This document shows, in pieces, positions 11,400-20,643 of a stretch of DNA of 64,000 bases. Both the position numbers and the translations under genes were made by a program. The notes under the pieces were generated by a model. That model made no database searches, was not told the DNA's origin, and was given only the letters and a program-made list of their open reading frames with translations. The stretch comes from CAWJPY01 sp963844865 (lineage in GTDB: Bacteria; Acidobacteriota; Thermoanaerobaculia; Thermoanaerobaculales; Sulfomarinibacteraceae). The DNA is taken from assembly GCA_963844865.1 (NCBI GenBank), contig CAWJPY010000005.1, positions 186,001 through 250,000 of the forward strand. The letters run 5' to 3'. Positions within the stretch are counted from its first letter, which is position 1, and each line of letters starts with the position of its first letter.

Positions 11400-11490
11400 C
11401 AGAGAGGGTGCCAGACACCCTTTCGGGTGAAACGATCTCCCTACTGTCAGATCCAGACGGGGTGCCCGGCACCCCGTCTGATGCTGCTTG
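11400..11490. repeat. Double-palindrome dispersed repeat, copy A
   Basis: The first arm GGGTGCCAGACACCC is at 11406-11420. The second arm, GGGGTGCCCGGCACCCC, lies within 11456-11478, where the near-perfect palindrome runs GAC...GTC. The interior CCCTTTCGGGTGAAACGATC matches copies B and E. It fills much of the 332-base gap between pnp and the acyl-CoA dehydrogenase. Confidence 0.85.
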
Positions 11491-11554
11491 AACCTCTCAC
11501 CATCGGGCAGGGCCAAGCCGGCAACCCCGCGGACGGACCAGAGTTCTGGAGTTC

Positions 11555-11573
11555 TTTGCCGCATTGTGGCAAA
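11555..11573. promoter_or_regulatory. Palindrome upstream of acyl-CoA dehydrogenase, possible operator
   Basis: TTTGCC (11555-11560) and GGCAAA (11568-11573) form an inverted repeat with a 7-base centre, about 90 bases before the dehydrogenase start. Its size suits a dimeric repressor site, for example TetR type, but no regulator gene lies next to it. Confidence 0.3.
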
Positions 11574-11658
11574 TGGCTCTTGCAAAACCGATCCGGCTCG
11601 GCCAAAATGAATGACGGCTCATTCACAAGCTACTGGGCCGACTCCGGGGAGGTCATCC

Positions 11659-13497
11659 ATGAGCTACAAGGTCGACATGCGTGACGTGAAGTTCCAGCTC
11701 TTCGAGTGGCTGCCAACCGCCAAGCTGCTGGAGGCCGAAAGGTTTGCCGACTGGGACCGGGACAGCGTCGAAATGGTCCTCGACGAGGGGCTCAAGATCG
11801 CCCAGGAGCAGCTCGCGGCGGGGTTCGTCGAAGGCGACCGGGTGGGGGCCCAGTGGAAGGACGGCAAGGTGACCATGCCGCCCACCTACAAGACCGCCTA
11901 CCAGACGGTGGCCGAGGGGGGCTGGATCGGCATGGTGGCCAGCCCGGAGCAGGGGGGCATGGGCCTGCCCGAGACCATCGGCACGGCGGTCACCGAGTTC
12001 TTCTCCGGCGCCAACGTCTCCCTCGGCGTCTCGATCATGCTCACCAAGGGCGCCGGCATGATGATCGAGCACTTCGGCACCGACCAGCACAAGGGGCTCT
12101 TCCTGGAGAAGCTCTACACCGGGGAGTGGGCGGGCACCATGTGCCTCACCGAGCCCCAGGCCGGCTCCGACGTGGGCGCCGCCAAGACCAAGGCGGTCAA
12201 GCAGGACGACGGCACCTACCTCATCAGCGGCGAGAAGATCTTCATTACCTCGGGCGAGCACGACCTGACCGACAACATCGTGCACCTGGTGCTGGCTCGC
12301 ACTCCTGGCGCGGCCCCCGGGACCAGGGGGCTGTCCCTGTTCATCATCCCCAAGATCTGGGTGAATGGCGACGGCTCCCTGGGCGAGCCGAACGACGTCT
12401 ACTGCAGCAACATCGAGGAGAAGATGGGGATCCACGGATCCCCGACGTGCTCCCTGGTCTTCGGCCAGGAGGGAACCTGCCGCGGCCACCTGCTCGGAGA
12501 GGAGCAGGGGGGCATGAAGCTGATGTTCTACATGATGAACGGGGCCCGGATCGAGGTCGGTCTGCAGGGAGAGGCCATCGCCGGCGCCGCCCACCAGCAG
12601 GCCCTGTCCTACGCCAAGGAGCGTCTCCAGAGTCGCCACTGGATGCAGATGAAGGATCCCGCGGCTCCCCCGGTGCCCATCGTCGAGCACCCGGATGTCC
12701 GCCGCATGCTCCTCGACGCCAAGGCCTACACCGAGGCCATGCGGGCTCTGATGTACCAGACCTCGCTGTACATGGACCTGAGCCACGGCGACGGAGACGA
12801 CGCCGAGCGCTACCGCACCTACGTCGAGGTGCTCACGCCGGTCTGCAAGGCGTGGGCCTCGGAGTGGGGCGTCCAGGTCGCGCTGTGGGGGATGCAGGTG
12901 CACGGCGGCTACGGCTACACCACCGAGTTCCCGGCCGAGCAGTACCTGCGCGACTCGGTCATCTCCACGATCTACGAGGGCACCAACGGCATCCAGGCCC
13001 TCGACTTCGTCGCCCGCAAGCTGATGATGGCGGGGGGCAAGCCGATCATGGAGCTCATGGGCATGGCGGCCGCCACCGTCGAAGCGCTCAAGGACGACCC
13101 CGAGCTGGGCGGAGCGGCGGGCGCCCTCGGCAAGGCGCTGCAGCAGATCGACGCCACCACCAAGGAGGTGATGTCACGACCCGACGGGATCGAGCTCATG
13201 CTCCTTCACGCCGTGCCCATCCTCGACATGTTCGGCAACGTGCTCGGCGCCCACTTCCTGCTCGACCAGGCGAAGGTGGCCCGGGAGAAGCTCGATGCCA
13301 TCCTCGCGGACGCCGGCGTCGACCGCTCGGATCGCGACGCCACCAGGAAGCTGCTCCAGGACAACCCGGACGCGGCCTTCTACCACAACAAGGTGCAGAC
13401 CGCGATCCACTTCGCCTTCCGGGCGCTGCCCACCGTCGGCGCCAAGGCGGCGGCCGTCCGCGCGGGCGAACGCGCCCCCATCGACGCCATCATGTAG
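11659..13497 (+). CDS. Acyl-CoA dehydrogenase, large (about 600-residue) type with extra C-terminal domain
   Basis: 612 residues. Acyl-CoA_dh N, middle (CLTEPQAGSDVGAAKTKAV; EKIFITSG) and C-terminal domains are followed by an additional helical domain of about 130 residues, as in the FAD enzymes that include DmdC-like and some long-chain dehydrogenases. VHGGYGYTTEFPAEQYLRD and IYEGTNGIQALD carry the FAD/active-site region, with the likely catalytic Glu in YEGT. It oxidises an acyl-CoA to the 2-enoyl-CoA; chain length cannot be told. Start ATG 11659 follows GGGGAGG. It is a single-gene unit with a terminator after it. Confidence 0.9.
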   Translation: MSYKVDMRDVKFQLFEWLPTAKLLEAERFADWDRDSVEMVLDEGLKIAQEQLAAGFVEGDRVGAQWKDGKVTMPPTYKTAYQTVAEGGWIGMVASPEQGGMGLPETIGTAVTEFFSGANVSLGVSIMLTKGAGMMIEHFGTDQHKGLFLEKLYTGEWAGTMCLTEPQAGSDVGAAKTKAVKQDDGTYLISGEKIFITSGEHDLTDNIVHLVLARTPGAAPGTRGLSLFIIPKIWVNGDGSLGEPNDVYCSNIEEKMGIHGSPTCSLVFGQEGTCRGHLLGEEQGGMKLMFYMMNGARIEVGLQGEAIAGAAHQQALSYAKERLQSRHWMQMKDPAAPPVPIVEHPDVRRMLLDAKAYTEAMRALMYQTSLYMDLSHGDGDDAERYRTYVEVLTPVCKAWASEWGVQVALWGMQVHGGYGYTTEFPAEQYLRDSVISTIYEGTNGIQALDFVARKLMMAGGKPIMELMGMAAATVEALKDDPELGGAAGALGKALQQIDATTKEVMSRPDGIELMLLHAVPILDMFGNVLGAHFLLDQAKVAREKLDAILADAGVDRSDRDATRKLLQDNPDAAFYHNKVQTAIHFAFRALPTVGAKAAAVRAGERAPIDAIM

Positions 13498-13520
13498 GCC
13501 GCCCACCTCTCGCGATCACC

Positions 13521-13546
13521 AAGCCCCCGCTCTCGCGGGGGCTTTT
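13521..13546 (+). terminator. Intrinsic terminator of the acyl-CoA dehydrogenase gene
   Basis: AAGCCCCCGC (13521-13530) pairs perfectly with GCGGGGGCTT (13535-13544) around a TCTC loop, followed by a short T run. It lies 24 bases after the stop codon. Confidence 0.9.
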
Positions 13547-13665
13547 CTCTGGCCACCCACGCCCTTGCCCGCGTCCGCGTCCGAACAGCGACGGCAGCGC
13601 TCAGCGGCAGCCACCCGCTCACGCGGGCCAGCGACTCACGGGAGAACGGCGCGTCCCTCGGGCGT

Positions 13666-13741
13666 GCCACCGCTGACACTCTCACGAGGCGGGGCGGAAC
13701 GGTCGTGCGGTCCATGAGGTCGTGAAAGTGTCAGCGGTGGC
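13666..13741. repeat. Long inverted repeat with 22-bp arms
   Basis: The left arm at 13666-13687 begins GCCACCGCTGACACT. The right arm at 13720-13741 is its reverse complement with one mismatch, and the loop is 32 bases. It lies in a 494-base gene-free stretch together with repeat copy B, but its core sequence differs from that family. No terminator-type T run follows, and no gene is seen in 13547-14040. Confidence 0.8.
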
Positions 13742-13797
13742 AACCACGGGGAACGCGTCGAGAGAGTCGGCACGTCTCGAGAGGCGTCACTTCGGGT

Positions 13798-13892
13798 AGG
13801 CCGGAGCGGGTGCCAGGCACCCTCTCGGATGAAGGGATCTGCGTCCTATCGAATCAAGACGGGGAGCCTGGCACCCTCTCTGGTGCTCCCGA
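13798..13892. repeat. Double-palindrome dispersed repeat, copy B
   Basis: GGGTGCCAGGCACCC is at 13808-13822. The second arm, AGCCTGGCACCCTC, lies within 13858-13878, followed by CTCTGGTGCTCCCG, which is also found in copy C. The flanks GGCCGGAG and CTCTGGTG extend the overall inverted symmetry. The interior GGATGAAGGGATCTGCGTCC matches copies A and E. Confidence 0.85.
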
Positions 13893-14040
13893 GGTCTCTC
13901 TCCGCCGGACTGGCGCAGCCGCTGTCCCTGATTACTGCCGCTGAGTGGAGGTCCCGCCGCACAGACAGCATCGACATCTCCGGTTGCGGCTGTGCCGCCT
14001 CGGCTGCTCGTGACGGCCCGCTCGGAAGAGCGGTCGCGAT

Positions 14041-15090
<1,050 letters not shown>

Positions 15091-15113
15091 AGTGGGCCTC
15101 CTTGGGTTCCGGG

Positions 15114-16493
15114 TCATTGTACGGCATCCGCCGCCACGGCCATTCCTCTATCCGGTCGGCCCCCATGGAGTGCGAACAGCACGGCCAACCCGGCCCCCTT
15201 CACGACCGTGGTGGCGGCGATGGCGAGCCACACCCCCTCCACCCCCCAACCGTGGCTCACCAGCAGCCACGCCACCGGGATGCGGGCCGCGGTCAGGGAG
15301 ATCACGAACGCCGCCGGGAGCGCGGTCCAGTGGGCGCCGGCAAAGGCACCCAGCAGCACCACTTCACCGACCATGAACACCTGGCTGAGGCCCACCAGCA
15401 GCACGTAGGTCGCCCCCGCCGCCACCACGGCCGGGTCCGAGATGAAGAGGGACACAGCTCCCGCTGGATGGGCCACCAGCACCACCGTCACCGCCCCCAC
15501 CGGAAGCACGGTCAGATAGAGGGTGCGCCAGGCCACCCGCATCGACCTTGAGAGGTCCCCGGCGCCCCGACTCTGGCCCACCAGGGTGGTGGCGGCGGCC
15601 CCCATGCCCGCGCACACGAAGTAGTTCAGCACCTCTAGCTTGTGCCCCACTCCCAGGGCCGCCACCGCCGCCGTCCCGAACGACGTCGTGAACCGCGTGA
15701 GCACGATGTAGATGACCGAGAACAGGGCACCCTCCAGGGCCAGGGGCAGCCCCACGCGCAGGGCTTTCCACATCACCACGGGAGGCCTGAAGAGCGCTCC
15801 GAGACGGGGCCGCAGCCCGACCACTCCCAGCAGCCACAAGCCGCAGCCGCTCCCCGCCAGCCACGACAGCACGGTGGCCCACGCCGCCCCCGCCACCCCC
15901 AGCCGCGGCAGCGGCCCCAGGCCGAAGATGAGCAGGGGGTCCAGCACCACGTTCACCGCGGCCGCCAGCCCCAGCAGCTTCAGGGGCGTGGTGGCGTCCC
16001 CCGTGGCCCGAAACGCGGCCGCGATCCACGCGAACACGAAGTAGGCCGGCATGCCCACCAGGATCAGGCGCATGTAGGTGGTTCCGGCGGCGGTGACCGG
16101 CGGTGCGGTGTCCATGAACACGAACACCTGGCGACAGAGCAGGAGACCCACCGCGGACACGAGGACGGCGCCCCACACGGCGAGGCTCTGGCCGGCGGCG
16201 GAGGCGTCCAGCGCTCCGCGCCGGTCTCCGGCACCCACGGCGGCCGCGAGCACGGCGCCGGATCCGGCGGCCACGCCCTCGCCCAGGGTCTGGGCCAGCC
16301 ACATGATGAAGCCGGCGGTGGAGGCGGCGGCCAGGGCGACCGCGCCGATCCTTCCGAGCCAGAAGGCGTCCACCACCAGGAAGCCGGCCTGCAGCAGCGC
16401 CGCCGCCGCCGCCGGAACTCCCAGGTGGAGGATCGCGCGGTCGATGGAACCGGAGACGATCAGGTCACGGTAGGAAAGGACGCCGTCGCGCAC
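15114..16493 (-). CDS. MATE family multidrug/cation efflux transporter
   Basis: 459 residues with about 12 hydrophobic segments in two repeats. VDAFWLGRIGAVALAAAST, FRATGDATTPLKL and LGVGHKLEVLNYFVCAGMGAAATTLVGQ are typical MatE repeat sequences. It probably exports organic cations in exchange for Na+ or H+. The GTG at 16493 precedes RDGVLSYRDLIVSGSIDRAI, the expected N-terminal helix. It is divergent from the next gene, with 54 bases between them. Confidence 0.88.
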   Translation of the reverse strand: MRDGVLSYRDLIVSGSIDRAILHLGVPAAAAALLQAGFLVVDAFWLGRIGAVALAAASTAGFIMWLAQTLGEGVAAGSGAVLAAAVGAGDRRGALDASAAGQSLAVWGAVLVSAVGLLLCRQVFVFMDTAPPVTAAGTTYMRLILVGMPAYFVFAWIAAAFRATGDATTPLKLLGLAAAVNVVLDPLLIFGLGPLPRLGVAGAAWATVLSWLAGSGCGLWLLGVVGLRPRLGALFRPPVVMWKALRVGLPLALEGALFSVIYIVLTRFTTSFGTAAVAALGVGHKLEVLNYFVCAGMGAAATTLVGQSRGAGDLSRSMRVAWRTLYLTVLPVGAVTVVLVAHPAGAVSLFISDPAVVAAGATYVLLVGLSQVFMVGEVVLLGAFAGAHWTALPAAFVISLTAARIPVAWLLVSHGWGVEGVWLAIAATTVVKGAGLAVLFALHGGRPDRGMAVAADAVQ

Positions 16494-16547
16494 AGCGTCG
16501 CAGGATACCAGGACGATCCCGTCCGCCGCTGCCCTACAATCGACTGC

Positions 16548-18458
16548 GTGGCGGTGCTCTCGATCTTCACGGAGGTGGTGGCCGCAGCCATCCTCGCGGC
16601 CGTTCTCTTCGCCGCCGGCGCCCGGATCCGTGTCCTGCTGAGGGTCCCCACTCCGCCCCGTCTGCGTTGGCCCATCGACCTCGCCCTCGGCGCCTGGTCC
16701 GCATCGACGCTCCTGCTCCTGGCGGGTCTGGTCGGTCTCGTGGACCGGGTCACGCTCCTCGCCCTGGTCCTCGCGCTCGCGCTGGTCGGTCGCTGGCGGA
16801 GAAACGGCCGCCCCTGGGCCACGCTCGCACCCCCCGCCATCGCCGGGCTGTTGACCCTCCCGGTCGCCCTCGCACCGCCGTTCTTCTACGACGCCCTGGT
16901 CTACCACCTCGCCCTGCCGTGGCGGGCCCTCGTGGAGGGTGCGTGGCGCGCGCACCCGGAAACGGTGTTCGCGGCGTTCCCGCCCCTGGCCGAGCTCCTG
17001 TCCCTGCCGGGGCTCGCCGTCGGCCTCGACCGCGTGCCCGCCCTCCTCCACTGGCTGGCCTGGGTGGTCGCCGGCGCCGGCGTCATCGGGCTCGCGAGGC
17101 GGGCGGGGGCGCCACCCGTCGCCGCACGGCTGGCCGGCGCCGCCGTGCTGGTCCTGCCCGCGACACCGCTGGTGCCCGGTTTCCCGGCCGCCGAGGGCTG
17201 GCTCCTGGTGGGAGTCGTGCCGGCGGCAGCTCTCGTCACCACGCGCCTCCGTCCGGGCACGGCGCTCCTCGCGGGATCACTCCTGGGGATCGCAGCTGCG
17301 GCCCGCCTCCAGGGCCTCCCGTGGGCGTTGGTGCTGCTGTCGTTGGCGGCGCTCCGTTGGCGAGCACGCCCACGGCCCCTGACGGCCGCCGCCGCCGGCC
17401 TCGTCCTCGGCGCCGTGCCGTGGTGGGCGGCCAATGGCGTGCTGCTCGGCGATCCCCTGGCGCCCCTGGGCTGGCACCGGGAAGGCCTCGACACCCTGTG
17501 GCGGGACTCACACTCGCTGCTGCGCGGCGGGCGATCGGTCCTGGAGTGCATGACCGCGTTGCCACGCCTCCTCTCAGGGGAGTCGGCCTGGCTCCTTCCC
17601 CTCGCCCTGGTGGCCGTGCTGGCGCTCATCCAGCGCCCCCGCAGGGCCGCCCCGTTGGCCTACGCATCCATCCTGGGAGTGGCCGCGTGGTCCTGCACCG
17701 GCGCTCTGCCCCGCTTCCTTGCCCCCACGGCGGCGCTCCTGCTGGCGGTGGCCGCTCTTCCCAACCGCGGCCGCCTCGTGCGCGGCGTCACACTGCTCGC
17801 CCTGGGCTGGTGCGCCGTCGTCGGGGCGGTCCACGAGCTGCGGTGGTTGCAGCGCATCGACCTCCCCCACCTCCTCGTCACCGACACCGCCGGAGCGGTG
17901 CGGGCGATGTCGCCCAACCCTCCCACGGCCGCCTTCGCCGGCGCCGTGTCCCTGCCCACACGCGCCCGCGTGCTGTTCGTCGCCGAGCCCCGCTCCTTCG
18001 GCTTCCCCCGCGCCTGCGTGGTCCCCTCCCAGCACGATCCTTCTCCTCTCCGCGACCTGACAGAAGGCGGCGGAACCGTCCAGGAGATGCTCGCGAGGCT
18101 GCGCACGGCGGGCTATACCCACCTCCTGGTCAACTGGCGCGAGCTCGCCCGCCTCGGCCCATCCTACCCGGTGGCGCCGTGGCGCTCGGCCGCCGGAAAC
18201 CGGCGCTGGCGAGAGCTCCTGCGGACCCTCGGCGAGCCGGTTGTGTCCGCGGACGGGGTCCAGATCTTCGAGCTGTCTCCCGAGTCGTCCAAACAGCGCG
18301 CGTCGGGGAGGCCAGAGTGGGTGCCAGGCACCGTCGAAAACGCATCGGAACACTCGACCGCCACATCTGCGGCGGTGCCTGGCACCCCCTCTGGTGCTCC
18401 CGGAGGGGTGGATTTCAGGAGGACACGGCGCCCAGGGTGGCCACCATCACCGCCTTGA
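16548..18458 (+). CDS. Polytopic membrane protein, possible GT-C type glycosyltransferase
   Basis: 636 residues from GTG 16548. About 10-12 membrane segments are followed by a soluble C-terminal region. FFYDALVYHLALPWR in the first large loop resembles the Asp-x-x-x-Tyr-His region of membrane glycosyltransferases of the ArnT/PMT kind, but no signature proves this. The natural end seems to lie near FELSPESSK, where copy C of the dispersed repeat begins. The last roughly 50 residues (VPGT and VPGTPSGAPGG) are encoded by that repeat and by sequence antisense to argF, so the tail looks acquired. Confidence 0.7.
   Translation: MAVLSIFTEVVAAAILAAVLFAAGARIRVLLRVPTPPRLRWPIDLALGAWSASTLLLLAGLVGLVDRVTLLALVLALALVGRWRRNGRPWATLAPPAIAGLLTLPVALAPPFFYDALVYHLALPWRALVEGAWRAHPETVFAAFPPLAELLSLPGLAVGLDRVPALLHWLAWVVAGAGVIGLARRAGAPPVAARLAGAAVLVLPATPLVPGFPAAEGWLLVGVVPAAALVTTRLRPGTALLAGSLLGIAAAARLQGLPWALVLLSLAALRWRARPRPLTAAAAGLVLGAVPWWAANGVLLGDPLAPLGWHREGLDTLWRDSHSLLRGGRSVLECMTALPRLLSGESAWLLPLALVAVLALIQRPRRAAPLAYASILGVAAWSCTGALPRFLAPTAALLLAVAALPNRGRLVRGVTLLALGWCAVVGAVHELRWLQRIDLPHLLVTDTAGAVRAMSPNPPTAAFAGAVSLPTRARVLFVAEPRSFGFPRACVVPSQHDPSPLRDLTEGGGTVQEMLARLRTAGYTHLLVNWRELARLGPSYPVAPWRSAAGNRRWRELLRTLGEPVVSADGVQIFELSPESSKQRASGRPEWVPGTVENASEHSTATSAAVPGTPSGAPGGVDFRRTRRPGWPPSPP
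18309..18405. repeat. Double-palindrome dispersed repeat, copy C (inside a coding region)
   Basis: GGTGCCAGGCACC is at 18320-18332 and GGTGCCTGGCACC at 18374-18386, with outer flanks GGCCAGAG and CTCTGGTGCTCCCG forming a larger inverted repeat. The interior differs from copies A, B and E. It is translated as the C-terminal tail of the membrane protein and lies just outside the 3' end of argF on the other strand. Confidence 0.85.
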
Positions 18459-19404
18459 TGGTGTGGAGGCGGTTCTCGGCCTCGTCGAAGACCCGTGACC
18501 GAGGCCCTTCGAAGACCTCGTCCTCGACCTCCTGGATGTCCGGATACTGCCGGGCCACCTCGGTCTCGAGGTTGTGGAAGGCCGGCAGGCAGTGCAGGAA
18601 GATGGTGTCGTCACGGCCGGTGAGCTCGAGGGTGCGGCGGGTGATCTTGTACGGCGACAGGAGGGCGATGCGCTCGGCGATCTTGTCCTCCTCGCCCATG
18701 GAGGCCCAGACGTCCGAGTAGATCCCGTGGGCTCCCCGTACGCCCTCCTCGACGGCCGCGGTGATCGTCACCCGACCGCCGGTGTCGGCGGCGATGGACG
18801 TCACGACCTCCACCAGCTCGGAAGCGGGATGGAGGGCCTGCGGCGCCACGATCCTCACATCCATGCCGAGCTTGGCGCAACCCACGAGCAGGGAATTGGC
18901 CATGTTGTTGCGGCCGTCGCCCAGGTAGGCGAGGGCGCGCCCCTCGAGCGTCCCGAACTCCTCCTGGACGGTGAGGAGGTCGGCCAGGATCTGGGTCGGG
19001 TGCCACTCGTCCGTGAGCCCGTTCCACACCGGCACGCCGGCGTGGGCGGCCAGGGTCTCCACCGTCCGGTGGGAGAAGCCGCGGAACTGGATACCGTCGA
19101 ACATCCGGCCCAGGACCCGCGCCGTGTCGGCCACGGTCTCCTTCTTGCCGAGCTGGATGTCACCCTTGCCCAGGTACTCGGGATGGGCGCCCTCGTCCAC
19201 GGCCGCCACCGTAAAGGCGCAGCGGGTCCTGGTGGAGGGCTTCTCGAACAGGAGGGCGACGCTCTTGCCGTCCAGCCGGCGGTGACGCACCCCCTGCCGG
19301 CGCTCGGCCTTGAGCCGCGCCGCGAGCTCGAGCAGGCCCCGGATCTCGGCAGGTGTGAAATCGAGCAGTTTGAGGAAGCTCCGCCCCGTCAGGTCGCTGG
19401 TCAC
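18415..19404 (-). CDS. argF: Ornithine carbamoyltransferase
   Basis: 329 residues. FEKPSTRTRC is the carbamoyl-phosphate-binding motif, NGLTDEWHPTQILAD holds the HPTQ motif, and FLHCLPAF is the ornithine-binding HCLP motif. It forms citrulline from ornithine and carbamoyl phosphate. Arginine synthesis (ArgF) is likelier than catabolism (ArcB), as no arcA or arcC is nearby, but sequence alone does not settle this. GTG 19404 follows GGGAGG. Its 3' end overlaps the convergent membrane protein gene. Confidence 0.93.
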   Translation of the reverse strand: MTSDLTGRSFLKLLDFTPAEIRGLLELAARLKAERRQGVRHRRLDGKSVALLFEKPSTRTRCAFTVAAVDEGAHPEYLGKGDIQLGKKETVADTARVLGRMFDGIQFRGFSHRTVETLAAHAGVPVWNGLTDEWHPTQILADLLTVQEEFGTLEGRALAYLGDGRNNMANSLLVGCAKLGMDVRIVAPQALHPASELVEVVTSIAADTGGRVTITAAVEEGVRGAHGIYSDVWASMGEEDKIAERIALLSPYKITRRTLELTGRDDTIFLHCLPAFHNLETEVARQYPDIQEVEDEVFEGPRSRVFDEAENRLHTIKAVMVATLGAVSS

Positions 19405-19517
19405 CGTGTCCTCCCGTGGCGCGTCACCCCGGGGAACGGCCGGCCGTGCCCTCGGGGCCCCGGCATCCTACTGTGGCTCTCCCACCTTGCCAAGCGGGAG
19501 AAGGGTATTCTGTACCC

Positions 19518-20609
19518 GTGAGGGTGGGACTTGTGGTGGCCGCGAACAAGTACACCGGCGCCGCGGCGGTGGCGGAGCACTGCTGCCGCGCCCTGCGCGC
19601 GGCCGGCGTCGACGCCGGGCTCCTCTTCACGGCGGGCCGCAACCTGGAACGACGGTTGCAAAACGAGCCGTGGGCCCGCGCGGGGCTGGTCAAGGAACGA
19701 ACCCCGGCGGCGCTCGCGCGCAACGTCGAGGCGGTCCGTGACCTCGCCGCGGAATGCGACACCGTCATCTGCCACCTGCCCCACGATCACGTGCTGGCCG
19801 TGGCCGCCAGGGTCCACCATCGGGCGGCGCTCATCCGCAGCTTCCGCAACCCCCGCCACCTGCGGTCCGACCCCTGGCACCGCGCCCTGACCCGGCGGCT
19901 GGACGGCTGTCTGCTGGCAAACGCCGCCATGGTTGACCGCCTCGATACCCTGTGCGGTGCGATCCCGAACCTGGCGCTGCCGGTGCCCGTGGAGGAGCGC
20001 TTCGCGCCGGCGGCCGCGAACGGCGTTTGGCGTCGTCGCCTCCGCATTCCGGAGCACGCTCCCGTGCTCGGCATGGTGGGGAAGCTGGCGACGGGCCGCG
20101 GCTTCAACGTCCTGCTCGCCACGGCCTCCCTCGTCCAGCCTCCGGTCCACGTGCTCGCCGTGGGCCATGGCGAGGCCCGTCCCGCCCTCGACAGGCTCGC
20201 CGGGCGGCTGCGCCTCAACGGGCGCCTGCACTGGGCGGGGTACCAGGAGGCGGCGCTGCCCGAGCTACTGGCCGAGATGCAGGTCGTGCTCTTCGCCGCT
20301 CCGGGATCGGACCACGGCCACCGGGCCATCAGCGAGGCCCAGGCCTGCGGGCGCGTGGTGGTGGCGGCGCCGCTGCCGGGAGTCGAGGACCTGATCAGGA
20401 ACGGGGAGACGGGCGTGATCGCCGACGGGCGGCCCGGGGCCCTGGCCACGGCGGTGAGCGAGGTGCTGCGCGACCCACTGCGCGCGCGACGGATCGGTGA
20501 GACCGCAGCCAGGGACGCGGCCGAGCGCCGCCTCATCCCCTCCGGCGACCGGCTGCGGACTTTCCTGGATGACGTCTCCGCCGGACGGTTCGCGACCAGG
20601 TCCGCATAG
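19518..20609 (+). CDS. Glycosyltransferase, GT4 family
   Basis: 363 residues with a GT-B fold. The N-terminal donor-like half begins VRVGLVVAANKYTGAAAVAE. The C-terminal half has LGMVGKLATGRGFNVLLATA, the nucleotide-sugar region, and ISEAQACGRVVVAAPLPGVEDLI, the conserved GT4 EX7E-type segment. Acceptor and sugar are unknown. GTG 19518 fits the first beta strand. The frame continues upstream to 19416, but with no family similarity. It is isolated between argF (divergent) and argS. Confidence 0.85.
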   Translation: MRVGLVVAANKYTGAAAVAEHCCRALRAAGVDAGLLFTAGRNLERRLQNEPWARAGLVKERTPAALARNVEAVRDLAAECDTVICHLPHDHVLAVAARVHHRAALIRSFRNPRHLRSDPWHRALTRRLDGCLLANAAMVDRLDTLCGAIPNLALPVPVEERFAPAAANGVWRRRLRIPEHAPVLGMVGKLATGRGFNVLLATASLVQPPVHVLAVGHGEARPALDRLAGRLRLNGRLHWAGYQEAALPELLAEMQVVLFAAPGSDHGHRAISEAQACGRVVVAAPLPGVEDLIRNGETGVIADGRPGALATAVSEVLRDPLRARRIGETAARDAAERRLIPSGDRLRTFLDDVSAGRFATRSA

Positions 20610-20643
20610 CTCGGGTTAGAATCGGCGGTCGCTTGGAGGGTAG

